Shown: piece after piece, positions 27,949-36,694 of the stretch
How positions within the stretch are numbered: position 1 is the stretch's first letter
How the letters are laid out: every line of letters starts with the position of its first letter
Assembly (NCBI RefSeq): GCF_034424525.1
Contig: NZ_CP139979.1
Location: 4,611,501 to 4,675,500 of the forward strand
Origin: Sphingobium yanoikuyae
GTDB taxonomy: Bacteria > Pseudomonadota > Alphaproteobacteria > Sphingomonadales > Sphingomonadaceae
DNA length: 64,000 nt
Direction of reading: 5' to 3'
Program-made: the position numbers and the translations under genes
Notes under the pieces: model-generated
The model's database searches: none
Told to the model about the DNA's origin: nothing
What the model saw: only the letters and a program-made list of their open reading frames with translations

Positions 27949-29807
27949 ACTGGCCCTTGGCTCTCGGGCTGGGTGGAAAGCGGTGACGACGCTGCTGGAG
28001 ATGGCGGTGCCGGAGATATCGGGGACGCTGGCGCAGCTTTGCCCCAGAGCATGGTCGCCGGATCGGCTTCAATAAGCCGCGGCTGGCGTGGGGGGCCGCG
28101 CCGCGCGACATGATCGGCGGTCAGCCGGATTTTGGCTACTGGCAATCCGTCGGGCAGCAGCAAATAGCCATCATGCCGCGCAAGGCGCAGTTCGCTCTCG
28201 AAGACGGCCGGGCGGACTTCTCGCCGCTTGCCCAAGCTGATTTGGTGGCCCTCATCACCGTCTACCAGAATGTCGGCCTTGGTCCGCATTTCCATCTCGC
28301 ACTCGCCGATGGTCTGGCTGGCCCATTTCCTCGTTTCGCTGTCGATGCTTTGCAGGAACAGCTTGCTGTTACAGCAGCCCAGCATGGCCTCGGCGATCTG
28401 CGGCCCGTAGCGGTGCTGCATCTGCCCCAGCGCCTGGAAGGTCAATATCACCGCCGCACCAAATTTGCGGCCCTCGGGCAGCAGCCGCGCCAGATTGTCG
28501 ACGCGGGGCAGGTCGGCCAGTTCATCCAGCACGAACCAGATGCGCCGTGTATCGGAAGGGGGCAGGCCCAGCACGGCGCTTGCCGCACATTCCAGCCAAC
28601 AGGCGAGCAAGGGTTTGGACGCTTCGAAATAGTCCTCCTTTCTTGGCACGAATATCCAGGGCCGCGCGCCGGAATGCCGATCGAGCCCGTTGAAGAAGGT
28701 GCGAAAGGCAAAGGGGCTCTCCTTGGCGCCCTCGGCGCGCAGGAACTGGATAAGGTCCGCCGCCTTGGCGAGCATGAAAAGGACGCTGCCCGTTGCCCGG
28801 TCGGCATCGTCGGCAAAGGTGCGTGCCGATGAACTGGTGGCGAGCCATTGCTTGAGATCATCCCTGGTCCGGTTTTTCAGGGCATGAAGCAGGTTTGGCA
28901 GAGTGCCATTCTTCTCTCGCCACAAAGCCCTGATCATGTTGGCGACAAGGATGCGGCTGGTATCGAGCCACACGTCGCTATCATGTTTCCCGGTTTCGGT
29001 GATCAACTGGTGGGCGATGCGGTCGGCATCGGCGGGATGGGCGATCTCGGCGAACGGCGACCAGAAGGCGCAGCGCGCATCGAACGGATTGAGGATGATA
29101 TCGCCGCGCGCCGGATCGTAATAATGTGCGATGAACTCGCCGCTTGTGTCATAGACCAAAGCAGCTTCGCCACGCGCCTCGATACCGTCGAGCAATTGCC
29201 GCAAGGCTGTGGTCTTGCCGCTCCCGGTTGTGCCGATCATGGCCATGTGACGGGTTTCGAGGCGGGTGGGAATTGGTACCTTTCCAATCGAGAGGGTGCG
29301 GGCATCGGCCTGCCTGCCGGTCAGCCTGGCGAGTTTCTTCTCGTCCGCCACCTGCGTTCCGCCGATCCAGCGATCGGCCAGCAGGCGCTCACGTCGCCGG
29401 GCCATCGCATGACGCATGGCGATCAGCGCAACGAGCCAGCCAGCAAAGCCCAGCATGCTGCCGCCTTTGATGCAGGCCCAGAGAAGATCCACTTGGTGGT
29501 GGAAATAGGGATGGGCGATGATCTGGCGGGCCGATCGTCCTTCCTCGATATGGTCGGGATAGTGGACATCGATTCCCGTGTCCGCCTTCCAGGCCGATAC
29601 GGCCAAGAGTTTGGTCCTGGCCCAATAATAGGTGCCGGTGGCCAGCATGCTGTCCTTGTTCAGCAAGATGGTCGGCAAGGACAGTCCGCCGATGGCGATA
29701 GAGGCCAGCATCACCAAGGCCTGCCGCTTGAGGCGCGCGCCCTCGATACCGAGATGATGCTTGCGCAGGGCGTCTGCATGGTCGCGGCGATCGTCTCGCC
29801 GGGTCAT
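27945..29807 (-). CDS. traD: type IV coupling protein (TraD/TrwB-like ATPase)
   Basis: A 620-residue inner-membrane DNA pump. Two N-terminal helices lie near residues 28-50 and 115-135. The RecA-like core has GTTGSGKTTALRQLLDGIEA as Walker A near residue 190 and the Walker B region RIWFVLDELADLPRV near residue 425. The C-terminus is Pro/Ser-rich. It links the relaxase-DNA complex to a type IV secretion channel. Four-base overlaps with the genes on both sides show an operon. The channel genes (virB/tra) are not in this window. Confidence 0.9.
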   Translation of the reverse strand: MTRRDDRRDHADALRKHHLGIEGARLKRQALVMLASIAIGGLSLPTILLNKDSMLATGTYYWARTKLLAVSAWKADTGIDVHYPDHIEEGRSARQIIAHPYFHHQVDLLWACIKGGSMLGFAGWLVALIAMRHAMARRRERLLADRWIGGTQVADEKKLARLTGRQADARTLSIGKVPIPTRLETRHMAMIGTTGSGKTTALRQLLDGIEARGEAALVYDTSGEFIAHYYDPARGDIILNPFDARCAFWSPFAEIAHPADADRIAHQLITETGKHDSDVWLDTSRILVANMIRALWREKNGTLPNLLHALKNRTRDDLKQWLATSSSARTFADDADRATGSVLFMLAKAADLIQFLRAEGAKESPFAFRTFFNGLDRHSGARPWIFVPRKEDYFEASKPLLACWLECAASAVLGLPPSDTRRIWFVLDELADLPRVDNLARLLPEGRKFGAAVILTFQALGQMQHRYGPQIAEAMLGCCNSKLFLQSIDSETRKWASQTIGECEMEMRTKADILVDGDEGHQISLGKRREVRPAVFESELRLARHDGYLLLPDGLPVAKIRLTADHVARRGPPRQPRLIEADPATMLWGKAAPASPISPAPPSPAASSPLSTQPESQGPV

Positions 29808-30175
29808 GATCGATGTTCCTGCGCGAGCCGCCGCTGCCGATCATAGGCGGCATGGATCTCCTGGGTGAGGACTTCGTCGCTCTTGCCTGCGCCGCTCGCC
29901 GCGCTGCGGGCGTAGCAATAGGCTGCGCAGGCGGTGAACAGCGTGCGGTCGAGCATATGCTCGAGGTCGATGACATGCGTGCCGACCGCTGCAAGTTCGG
30001 TCACGATCTCGCGGGTGTCGATCGCGCTGCCTGTTCCCTGGACGAGGGCGATCAGCCCCTGGTCCACGACCCGAGCGAGCATGGCATATTCGCTCAAGCC
30101 GCGCTGCCGGGCGAATTCGGCAAGGATGCGATGCTGGGCTGGAGAGAGCCGCACGGTTTGGGCCCGAGCGCTCAT
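29804..30175 (-). CDS. conjugal transfer accessory protein (probable DNA-binding relaxosome protein)
   Basis: A 123-residue protein. The N-terminal part (VRLSPAQHRILAEFARQRGL, SEYAMLARVV) looks like a small ribbon-helix-helix or helical DNA-binding domain, followed by a helical C-terminal half. Its place directly upstream of traD and traI matches TrwA/TraJ-type accessory proteins that bind oriT and help the relaxase; this is inferred from position. It reads away from a palindrome-rich intergenic region. Confidence 0.6.
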   Translation of the reverse strand: MSARAQTVRLSPAQHRILAEFARQRGLSEYAMLARVVDQGLIALVQGTGSAIDTREIVTELAAVGTHVIDLEHMLDRTLFTACAAYCYARSAASGAGKSDEVLTQEIHAAYDRQRRLAQEHRS

Positions 30176-30461
30176 CGCACTACCTGTGACGAGATGCTAT
30201 TTGCCATCGCTAGAAATGGCGCAATTGCGCCATGTCCGCGCCGTTGCGATTGGCGAGATGCTATCGGCATCCCGTCAACCCCGCAGAAATGCGCGATGCA
30301 CCCGTGCGTGAGGTGTGTATCAAAATTGCTGGCTCGATGCGGAGCATCGCAGCCCTGGAACCTTGCCCAATGGGCGCCCCAATCAACGCTCGCCAGCATG
30401 ACCGGCTTCGACCATGCGGCGCTCCGACCGGCAACTGCGACATGGGCGGTAGGACGATGGT
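30176..30461. other. candidate oriT and operator region
   Basis: This 286-bp stretch lies upstream of the accessory-traD-traI operon, where MobF systems usually keep oriT. It holds an 18-bp perfect palindrome at 30216-30233 (ATGGCGCAATTGCGCCAT), a 6-bp inverted repeat CGATGC-gga-GCATCG at 30335-30349, and two copies of GAGATGCTAT at 30191 and 30255. The nick site is not identifiable by eye. Confidence 0.5.
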
Positions 30462-31145
30462 TCATCGCGCCGAGCCAGTAGAGTGCCGTACGAAGATCGT
30501 CGGCAGCACATCCACAAAGCCATCCTCACCATGCAAATGAGCGGTGAGCGCGGAACGAGCAGCAGCGCCATCGCCCGGCGGCTTCATCGCGGCGATCCCG
30601 CCAGAGAAGAGGCGCGACGCGCGCCAGTCGGTCGGCATGGGGACAAACATATTGCGGGCATCAGCCTCGCGCCTTTCGGTGACACGAGCGACATAGGTGA
30701 TGGTCTCGGCGGGCAGGGCACGGGCATATTTGCGGTAGGCGTCGACGCGCCCCGGCCCGGCATTATAGGCCGCCAGAGCAAGGCGTAGATCCCCATAGCG
30801 GTCGATCATTTCGCGCAGATAAGCAGCCCCTGCCAATATGTTGGCCCTGGGCTCATAGGGAGAGCTACCCAGATGGTGGCGTCTGCTCAGATAAGACCAG
30901 GTTGCAGGCATGATCTGCATCAGTCCCATGGCGCCAGCACGCGATGCGGCGCGCAGATCGCCTGCACTCTCTGCCGCCATGACGCTGCGGATCAGGTCCT
31001 CGGGAAGCGCGAAGCGATACGCGGCTTCGGCGATGATCAGGCCATGCTCTTGGGCGCGTGACGGCGCTGCGATGGCACAGCCTAGGAGGCCGGCCAGCAG
31101 AAAACAGGGCAGGCGACGGCGCATGATTGCGGATCTGGCAGTCAT
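30462..31145 (-). CDS. lytic transglycosylase (conjugation-associated)
   Basis: A 227-residue exported protein: signal peptide at about residues 8-31 (LPCFLLAGLLGCAIAAPSRA) and a goose-type SLT domain at about 35-150. The catalytic Glu is in SVMAAESAGDLRAASR and the GLMQIMPATW and ALAAYNAGPGRVDAYRKY motifs are intact. It cuts peptidoglycan to make room for the transfer channel (VirB1-like role). Its ATG overlaps the DUF736 stop by 4 bases. Confidence 0.9.
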   Translation of the reverse strand: MTARSAIMRRRLPCFLLAGLLGCAIAAPSRAQEHGLIIAEAAYRFALPEDLIRSVMAAESAGDLRAASRAGAMGLMQIMPATWSYLSRRHHLGSSPYEPRANILAGAAYLREMIDRYGDLRLALAAYNAGPGRVDAYRKYARALPAETITYVARVTERREADARNMFVPMPTDWRASRLFSGGIAAMKPPGDGAAARSALTAHLHGEDGFVDVLPTIFVRHSTGSAR

Positions 31146-31483
31146 GGCTGCGCCTCCCTAGGGCGCGGCAGACTGCGCGACCAGAGCAAGGCATGGTCAG
31201 CGGGATTGCGATCGGAGCGCATGAGGTTTGCCCGGAGTGGACGAGAGAAAGACGGGCAATCGAGCAGAAGGGCGATAAAGGGGCCGGCCTTGTCGCTGGT
31301 GCGCGTCCAGCCGCAGCCAACGTCGATGCGCGCGTCGCCGCGTGCAAGGACGACATGCCAGTCCGGCGCTGTCGCGCTTGCCTTTCGCCCGGCGGGCAGG
31401 ACTCGGATGTCGAGATCGAGGCTCAATGTCTGGAGCCGGCCGGCATAGCCGCCGATCACCTTGCGGAATTTACCGATATGCAT
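31142..31483 (-). CDS. DUF736 domain-containing protein (copy 1)
   Basis: A 113-residue protein starting MHIGKFRKVIGGYAGRLQTL, the DUF736 pattern (Ile-Gly-x-Phe then Gly-x-Leu-x-Thr-Leu). DUF736 proteins occur almost only in proteobacterial plasmids and ICEs and have no proven function. This copy is divergent from the other two in the module. Its 5' end overlaps the S26 peptidase gene by 28 bases. Confidence 0.85.
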   Translation of the reverse strand: MHIGKFRKVIGGYAGRLQTLSLDLDIRVLPAGRKASATAPDWHVVLARGDARIDVGCGWTRTSDKAGPFIALLLDCPSFSRPLRANLMRSDRNPADHALLWSRSLPRPREAQP

Positions 31484-32061
31484 CGATTATTCTCCTTGTC
31501 GGTCTGGGCTGTCGCATCGCGGCGCCACCGCCAGGGCGCATCGGGCGCGGCGCGCGTGAGGATTGGCGTCGCGATCCCGATCACCGTCCGGCTGGAAAGC
31601 GGACCGAAATAGCGACTGTCGAAACTGTCGGCCGGCGCATTGAGGAGAAAGAGTTCGCCCCTCTCGAGCGTGCGGCACCCAACCCAGCCTGGAAGTGCAC
31701 GGCCTTCCCGATCCCGCGCGTGGGCGATCGAGCGGGCGATCCCATTTATGCTGATAATGCCTTGGGCGTTGCAGACACGGGCACCGGCCGTCGCTGCGAC
31801 CCGCTTTAGTAGCGGCACATTTTCGCCTAGATAGCGACGCCGCACCATGAAGGCGGCAAGCCGTGGCGGCGGCATGACGGCGACGAAGGCACCGCGCCGC
31901 GCCCGTGCGCCGACATGGACGAGATAGAGCCCGACGGGCGCACTCGCGCTGCTGTTCCAGAGCAGGCGTGGCGCGGGTCCGCTGACTGCAATCATGGCAA
32001 AGGCGATGGCAAAGCCCGGCGCTGCGAGCAGCGTTGCGAGACGATAGAAAGCCCGGCTCAT
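31456..32061 (-). CDS. traF: S26 family signal peptidase (TraF-like)
   Basis: A 201-residue membrane-bound peptidase. An N-terminal helix covers residues 5-28. The catalytic Ser is in SASAPVGLYLVH near residue 38 and the catalytic Lys in LLKRVAATAGARVC near residue 90. The protein ends close to a GPLSSRTVIGIATPI box. TraF-type peptidases mature or cyclise pilin in conjugation. The start at 32061 overlaps the DUF2840 stop by 4 bases; the frame is open for 175 more codons upstream without protein-like sequence. Confidence 0.87.
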   Translation of the reverse strand: MSRAFYRLATLLAAPGFAIAFAMIAVSGPAPRLLWNSSASAPVGLYLVHVGARARRGAFVAVMPPPRLAAFMVRRRYLGENVPLLKRVAATAGARVCNAQGIISINGIARSIAHARDREGRALPGWVGCRTLERGELFLLNAPADSFDSRYFGPLSSRTVIGIATPILTRAAPDAPWRWRRDATAQTDKENNRCISVNSAR

Positions 32062-32570
32062 CGTCCGAGCGCCTTGCGTTTGCGCCACGCCACATGGCGC
32101 TCGGCAGTGTAGGCGCGTGGCTGCTCGCCCGCTGCAATCCGGTCGGCGACATGGCTCCAATGTTCGGGCACGACAGCGCAGGGATCGATGCCGGCCGCTT
32201 CGATGGCATCGATTGTCTCGAGCACCAGCTGGACCTTGGGCCCGCCCTCGATGCTGAGCCAGATTTGCGCGCCCGGGCGGACGAATGGCAGCGTCGAACA
32301 GGCCTCGCCCGGTATCACCGTGCACATGATGTCGATGCGCGATCGGATCGTGCCATAGTCGCTCGCCGACCACCGAACCAATGCGACAGGACTGTTGGGA
32401 GGGAAGCGCAATATGCGTGTGCAGCGCGAGTGGATCGTCTCGTCCACTGCGTTGCCGAAGCGGATCCAATGTTCGATGCGCTTTTCGATCCAGACAAGTT
32501 CGATGTCGGTGTGAAGCTTCTTGTCCGCCACGGCTGTGCCGGGGCCAGCGCGGTCCCGTGCTGGCGTCAT
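32058..32570 (-). CDS. DUF2840 domain-containing protein
   Basis: A 170-residue protein with the DUF2840 core (HTDIELVWIEKRIEHWIRFG, YGTIRSRIDIMCTVIPGE). The family sits next to S26 peptidase and ParA genes in sphingomonad and rhizobial mobile elements; no function is proven. The usual ParA gene between this one and RepA is missing here. Confidence 0.85.
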   Translation of the reverse strand: MTPARDRAGPGTAVADKKLHTDIELVWIEKRIEHWIRFGNAVDETIHSRCTRILRFPPNSPVALVRWSASDYGTIRSRIDIMCTVIPGEACSTLPFVRPGAQIWLSIEGGPKVQLVLETIDAIEAAGIDPCAVVPEHWSHVADRIAAGEQPRAYTAERHVAWRKRKALGR

Positions 32571-32628
32571 CTTGCGTCTCGCTCACGGCATGGGGATGCG
32601 ATCACCAGGCGCGCGGCGCACCGCGTTA

Positions 32629-32651
32629 GAAGGAATCTGGAAGATTCCTTC
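32629..32651. repeat. 10-bp perfect inverted repeat near RepA
   Basis: GAAGGAATCT-gga-AGATTCCTTC is a perfect palindrome with a 3-base centre. No T run follows on either side, so an operator or origin element is more likely than a terminator. Confidence 0.7.
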
Positions 32652-32714
32652 CTATTAGCATGGTTAGAGGGGGCGGGATTCCGGAAGCGATGCCAGCGGC
32701 TTATCGCTGGTCTC

Positions 32715-32779
32715 GGTTCCCGATAGGACGAGGATCGGGTTCCTGATAGGACGAGCCCACCGGTTCCCGATAGGACGAG
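32715..32779. repeat. three iteron-like direct repeats downstream of repA
   Basis: An 18-bp unit GGTTCC[C/T]GATAGGACGAG occurs at 32715-32732, 32738-32755 and 32762-32779. The start-to-start spacing is 23 and 24 bases, about two helical turns each. Copies 1 and 3 are identical and copy 2 has one change. Such phased repeats beside a rep gene are typical binding sites for the initiator, so this is a candidate replication origin. Confidence 0.75.
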
Positions 32780-32790
32780 GCGAAGTCGGC

Positions 32791-33675
32791 TCATCGCTGC
32801 TGGCTCGCACGGGTTCGGCGCAGGGCGCGCTCAAAGCCGCTGAGCGCGATCGGTGCGAAACTCAGCCGCTCGCGTCCACTGTCCCGGTCAATGAGGAGGT
32901 GATAGCCGGGCAGCGGCTGACGGCGGACAATGTCCCGCAGTTCGAAGGCAAAACGTTTGTAGGGTGACAGTACGCCAGACTTTGCGTGCAGATGGGAAAG
33001 GTCGAAACTCCAGCCACCAACTTGTCGGCCGCCATGCTTGCGCACGATTCGATAGAGCCAGCGCTCGAGACCTCCTGTAAGGCGAAAATAGGCGGGATCG
33101 ATGGTCAGGATGAGCGCACGATCCAGCACAGCTGCATAGAACCAGTCTGGCAGGATCAGCTCGATGCCGAGGGGGCGGCCCTTGCCGTCGAGCCGCTCCT
33201 GCCATTCATTTATCCAGGAAAAGCGGTGCCGGCGGCGCTCATGCTGTTGTCGGATCGAGGTCGCGACACTGGTCGCCTGCAGCCGATCGAGCGCCGCCTT
33301 CAATCGGTCATAATTGTCGCGGCTGGTCCCGCGTCCGATATAGGTGAGTATCTCGAAGGGCGTGGTCGCCATGAGCCGGGAGGTCGGCCGGCCGGCGTCG
33401 CGGGCCTCCACCAGCTGGCTCGCTGCCCAGATCAGGATGTCGGCATCCCAGATCGTCGCCATGCCATGCTGATGCACGGCCTCGACCGATATCCAGGTCT
33501 GGCCCATTTCAAAGGCAATCGGCACGGTCCGAGGCGACTTGGCGAGGCTGAAGAAGGGCCATGCCATCAGATCCTGGGCATCGCGGGGCGGGATATTGCC
33601 GGGAATGGAACGGAACAGCTCGAGCTGCGCGCGGTCCGGCTCGTCCCGGACGGTGAGAGCGCTATGATGTGCCAT
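32791..33675 (-). CDS. replication initiator protein A (RepA/RPA family)
   Basis: A 294-residue plasmid-type initiator: MAWPFFSLAKSPRTVPIAFE near residue 37, then a winged-helix-like region with TPFEILTYIGRGTSRDNYDR, RFSWINEWQERLDGKGRPLG and a C-terminal YHLLIDRDSGRERLSF. The start at 33675 fits known homologues; longer starts upstream are less protein-like. The gene lies 12 bases before the iteron-like repeats, which it probably binds. It could allow the element to replicate on its own. Confidence 0.87.
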   Translation of the reverse strand: MAHHSALTVRDEPDRAQLELFRSIPGNIPPRDAQDLMAWPFFSLAKSPRTVPIAFEMGQTWISVEAVHQHGMATIWDADILIWAASQLVEARDAGRPTSRLMATTPFEILTYIGRGTSRDNYDRLKAALDRLQATSVATSIRQQHERRRHRFSWINEWQERLDGKGRPLGIELILPDWFYAAVLDRALILTIDPAYFRLTGGLERWLYRIVRKHGGRQVGGWSFDLSHLHAKSGVLSPYKRFAFELRDIVRRQPLPGYHLLIDRDSGRERLSFAPIALSGFERALRRTRASQQR

Positions 33676-33679
33676 CGGT

Positions 33680-33943
33680 TCAGCGCCGTACCGGGCCATC
33701 GAACCGGCGGGCGGGCAGGCAGACACCTGAACCCGGATCGGAGGTCGAGCGCCGCAAGCCGAGCGCTGCCCAGCTGTCGAGCGCGTCGATCGTATAGACG
33801 ACGCGCCCACCAAGTTTGTGAAAAGCCGGGCCGGTGCCATAGCAGCGGTGCTTTTCGAGCGTACGCGGGCTGAGGCCGAGATGCAGGGCGGCGTCGGGTG
33901 TCCTGAGATATTGCGGCGAGGACAGGGCGCGATTGGCGCTCAT
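33680..33943 (-). CDS. helix-turn-helix protein (AlpA/MerR-type, excisionase-like)
   Basis: An 87-residue protein with a winged helix at residues 10-60 (YLRTPDAALHLGLSPRTLEK, GPAFHKLGGRVVYTIDALD). ATG 33943 is chosen because GGAG lies seven bases before it; ATG 33949 is too close. Such proteins sit before repA in many ICEs and probably control replication or excision genes. Four bases separate it from repA. Confidence 0.8.
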   Translation of the reverse strand: MSANRALSSPQYLRTPDAALHLGLSPRTLEKHRCYGTGPAFHKLGGRVVYTIDALDSWAALGLRRSTSDPGSGVCLPARRFDGPVRR

Positions 33944-34072
33944 GATCATTCTCCATCGAAGGTGGGCCGGGGATCGAAGATCAGCGGACCGTCCGGCGGA
34001 GGATGGCGAAGCGCGTCCGGCATGGTGGAGCGGCTATCTGGATCGCCGGGTTTTTGTCGCACCGCGTAGCGC

Positions 34073-34651
34073 TCAGGGGCGTAGGAGCCTGCGATAGCCG
34101 CCCTCCATCAATGCCCGGGCCTCATCGATGAGGCGCTGGGTGCGGCGGCGCTGGGACGAGGATTTCCATTCGCTGCCCTGCCCCACCTGCATGTGGGCAT
34201 AGACATGGCTGCGCGCGATTTCGTGTGTCGTCAGCCGGGCTTCGTCCCGCGCGCCGGCAGCATCGAGTATGTCGAGCAGCATGGATAGGCGCTGGCGCTG
34301 AAATGACGTGGGGCAAATGCCGGGCGGCAATCGGTCGGCGCGGCCGCCCGCCGTGCGCCGCTCGAAGCGGCGCACCATGGCCTGACGAAGCGCGATCGCG
34401 TCGTCTCTGATGACCATATAGGCAAGTGATCTGTCGGCCGGCCCGGGGCGCAGCCACAGGCGGTGCAGACCGCCGCCGTCTGCCAGGACGATGTGACGCC
34501 CGTTTTCGAGCAGTTGATCGACCAGAATGTCAGGCCGCCCCTCGAAATCGGAGAGAGCAGGAGCCGCGCCCTCAAACGGCGCGGTGTCCAGGATGAGGAC
34601 CGCCGGCGCCGCCTGCGGATGCCAGAGCGCGGGCTGCGCTGCGGCAAACAT
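34073..34651 (-). pseudogene. DUF2285 protein, 3' part of a frameshifted gene
   Basis: This 192-codon stretch encodes the DUF2285 half (SLAYMVIRDDAIALRQAMVR, LSMLLDILDAAGARDEARLT, ending in a basic RRRTQRLIDEARALMEGGY segment). The family is a mobile-element DNA-binding regulator. The N-terminal DUF6499 half lies in another frame at 34664-34895; one extra C in the four-C run 34664-34667 separates them. Removing one C would join them as ...GLSFPCAPDMFAAAQ.... Met 34651 is therefore an internal codon, not a proven start. Confidence 0.7.
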
Positions 34652-34663
34652 GTCGGGGGCACA

Positions 34664-34895
34664 GGGGAAAGCTCAGGCCCCAGCGCCGGGCCATCACCTC
34701 CCGCGCCGATGGCGCTTGTCCAGCTGGCAGGATGGCAAGCGCATGATATTCGGCGCGGTAGCGTGGGTTGCGGCGGAGAAATTCCTGCGCAAAGCCAGGC
34801 AGATCGAGCTGCTGGCGCCCTGCCGCTTCATTGCCACCCACGCCTGTTTGCTCTGCCATGGCGGGAAGTTGGCGTGGCGGCAAAAGCTCAGCCAT
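34664..34895 (-). pseudogene. DUF6499-like N-terminal fragment of the same gene
   Basis: About 77 codons with the typical FAQEFLRRNPRYRAEYHAL motif and ARRWGLSFP at the break. Past the break the frame runs on into unrelated sequence to 34572. Together with 34073-34651 it formed one regulator gene. A single-base sequencing error or a real mutation would give the same picture. Confidence 0.6.
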
Positions 34896-34968
34896 TCCAT
34901 CATCAGGGGGTCGCTATCCCCGCAAATGGGGACGGTTCGCCCCCTTGGGGGAGCGAACCTTTCCATAG

Positions 34969-35286
34969 TCAGTCCGCGCCACGGCGGGGCTGGCGGTTCC
35001 AGACCAGATCATGTTCGCCATTCTCGCCCTCGAAAAGTTGCGCGAAGATCGGAGCAGTGAAGCTGGGATCATCGAGTTTGATGGAGAGAAAGGGGCGATC
35101 TTCGTTGCGGGTCTTGACCCAGCCGGCACCGACTTCGGCTTCGCCGGCATAGATGCGGTGGGTGGGCGCATGTTCGCTGGTCGTGACCTGTTCGACGATG
35201 CGGACCGACTTGGCCAGCAGTGTGAGAGTGATGATCTGGCCCCGATATTCGCCCGAGACCTTCTTGAAGCTGCCGATCTTCGACAT
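34969..35286 (-). CDS. DUF736 domain-containing protein (copy 2)
   Basis: A 105-residue protein starting MSKIGSFKKVSGEYRGQIIT, a close match to the DUF736 pattern, with VGAGWVKTRNEDRPFLSIKL in the second half. AAAAGGA lies upstream. Highly typical of rhizobial and sphingomonad mobile elements; function unknown. Confidence 0.9.
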   Translation of the reverse strand: MSKIGSFKKVSGEYRGQIITLTLLAKSVRIVEQVTTSEHAPTHRIYAGEAEVGAGWVKTRNEDRPFLSIKLDDPSFTAPIFAQLFEGENGEHDLVWNRQPRRGAD

Positions 35287-36019
35287 GATCCAGTCCTTTT
35301 CTGTTGCTCGAGCCGCGCCATTGCGGCCTCGATGCGCATGAGGGGCAGCAACAGGAAGGCGCCGCAGCTGTCAGGCCCGCAGCGCAAGCGAAGGACGGGG
35401 CCACAGCCGTTTCTTGGCTCGCGAGGAGCGACGCGAAGCGCCGCGGGGAAGAAACTGCGAGCGGCGCCATTGCGGCAAGCCTTCCAGCCGCAGGCGATGT
35501 TGGTGCAGATGCGCAGGGAAAGAGGCCCATGGCGCGGCACGAACGGGCAACGGACATGTTTGACGATCGGCAATGTGGGATGGGTCGGGGATCGGCGCGC
35601 ACGGCTGAAGCCATGACTGACAAGCGCTCATCCTCGATCAGGCGGACATCAATCCTTGCGCCCAGCTGTCGCCGATGCCGGCAACGAGGATCTCGGCAGA
35701 CCGGATCGGCAGCTCTGTCCCGTCCCCAAATCATTCTGCAGGCTTGCGCTGCCTGCTGGATTGCGCTCACCGCTGGCAGGGCAAGGATGATAGCGCAACA
35801 AGCAGGCGACCGGTATGGAGACGTGCAGCGATCGCGACCATGCGCAGCAAAATGGTCAGGGGCCACCCCTTATCCAATGAGGGAAGGTGCTCTCTCCCAC
35901 CGCAGCGCACATCTGCCCGACGACCAGAGCGTGGCGGCAGGGCGCCGCGAACCACAATCCATTGCCGGGCTGTCAGTCGGCACGCCCCGGTCCACCAATG
36001 GCGGACCGGGACGCATCGA
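35287..36019. other. 733 bp without a supported gene, probably decayed
   Basis: Several long frames on both strands are rich in Arg, Ala, Cys and Pro and look like shadows. A short minus-strand stretch around 35638-35715 (TELPIRSAEILVAGIGDSWA in one frame) looks more protein-like but is closed by a stop just upstream. The region may hold a broken mobile-element gene. Confidence 0.4.
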
Positions 36020-36340
36020 TCAGGCCGGTGCATTCCAGATGATGACCTTGCGCATCGGGTCATTCCCCGGCGCATTGGCGATGTTGCCGTAGATGGTCCC
36101 GAATTCCGGGGCCGAGAGAACGACCGAGACATATTCGGCACCGGTCGACTGGGCGAATTTCCTCCAGCCAGCACCGAGCTCGAAACCATTGCTGCGGCTG
36201 ATGATCCGGTAATCGGGCTCCGCCTCCTTCGATTTGCGGGCGTTGGGCACAACGGTGATGGGGGCACTGATGGTCAGGGTGGCGAGCGTGCCTTCAAGGC
36301 TATCGCCCTTGACGATGAGGTTCGCGACGATGGTAGCCAT
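36020..36340 (-). CDS. DUF736 domain-containing protein (copy 3)
   Basis: A 106-residue protein starting MATIVANLIVKGDSLEGTLA with GFELGAGWRKFAQSTGAEYV in the middle. AAGGAG lies upstream of ATG 36340. This is the third DUF736 copy within 5.2 kb; the three differ clearly from each other, so they are old duplicates or separate acquisitions. Confidence 0.85.
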   Translation of the reverse strand: MATIVANLIVKGDSLEGTLATLTISAPITVVPNARKSKEAEPDYRIISRSNGFELGAGWRKFAQSTGAEYVSVVLSAPEFGTIYGNIANAPGNDPMRKVIIWNAPA

Positions 36341-36694
36341 GATGTGATCTCCTTGTCTGCTCGGGACCATTCCCGATGTCCAAGCCCAGGGGGCAGCTGA
36401 TTACCGACGTCACGGATGGCTATGGCATCCGGGAACCTCCTCGCGGGGTTGACGGCATGAGGTAATCACGCTGCTCCAAGGCCAGGATGAGGGAGAATGG
36501 GGCTGGGCAGACAGATGGCGTCAGGTCTGCCTTCACCATGCTCCGAGCCAAGATCCACAGCCTGTGGCACTCTCACAGCAGTCCTGAGAACCCGCGAGTG
36601 GACCTGGTTCGACTGTTGGGACAGGAGGGCGGCATGCTGGCACCAATGCAGGGATGATGCGTTTCTGGGCTATCTGATGTTGAGAGATGAGGAT
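36341..36694. other. 354 bp without a supported gene
   Basis: The divergent promoter region between DUF736 copy 3 and the DUF3008 gene. No repeats or consensus EcfG promoter were found. Confidence 0.4.

Noticed and set aside
34914..35866. Minus-strand frames of 219 and 265 codons over DUF736 copy 2
   Set aside because: They share DNA with the well-supported DUF736 gene in another frame and have Arg/Ala/Ser-rich, non-family sequence.
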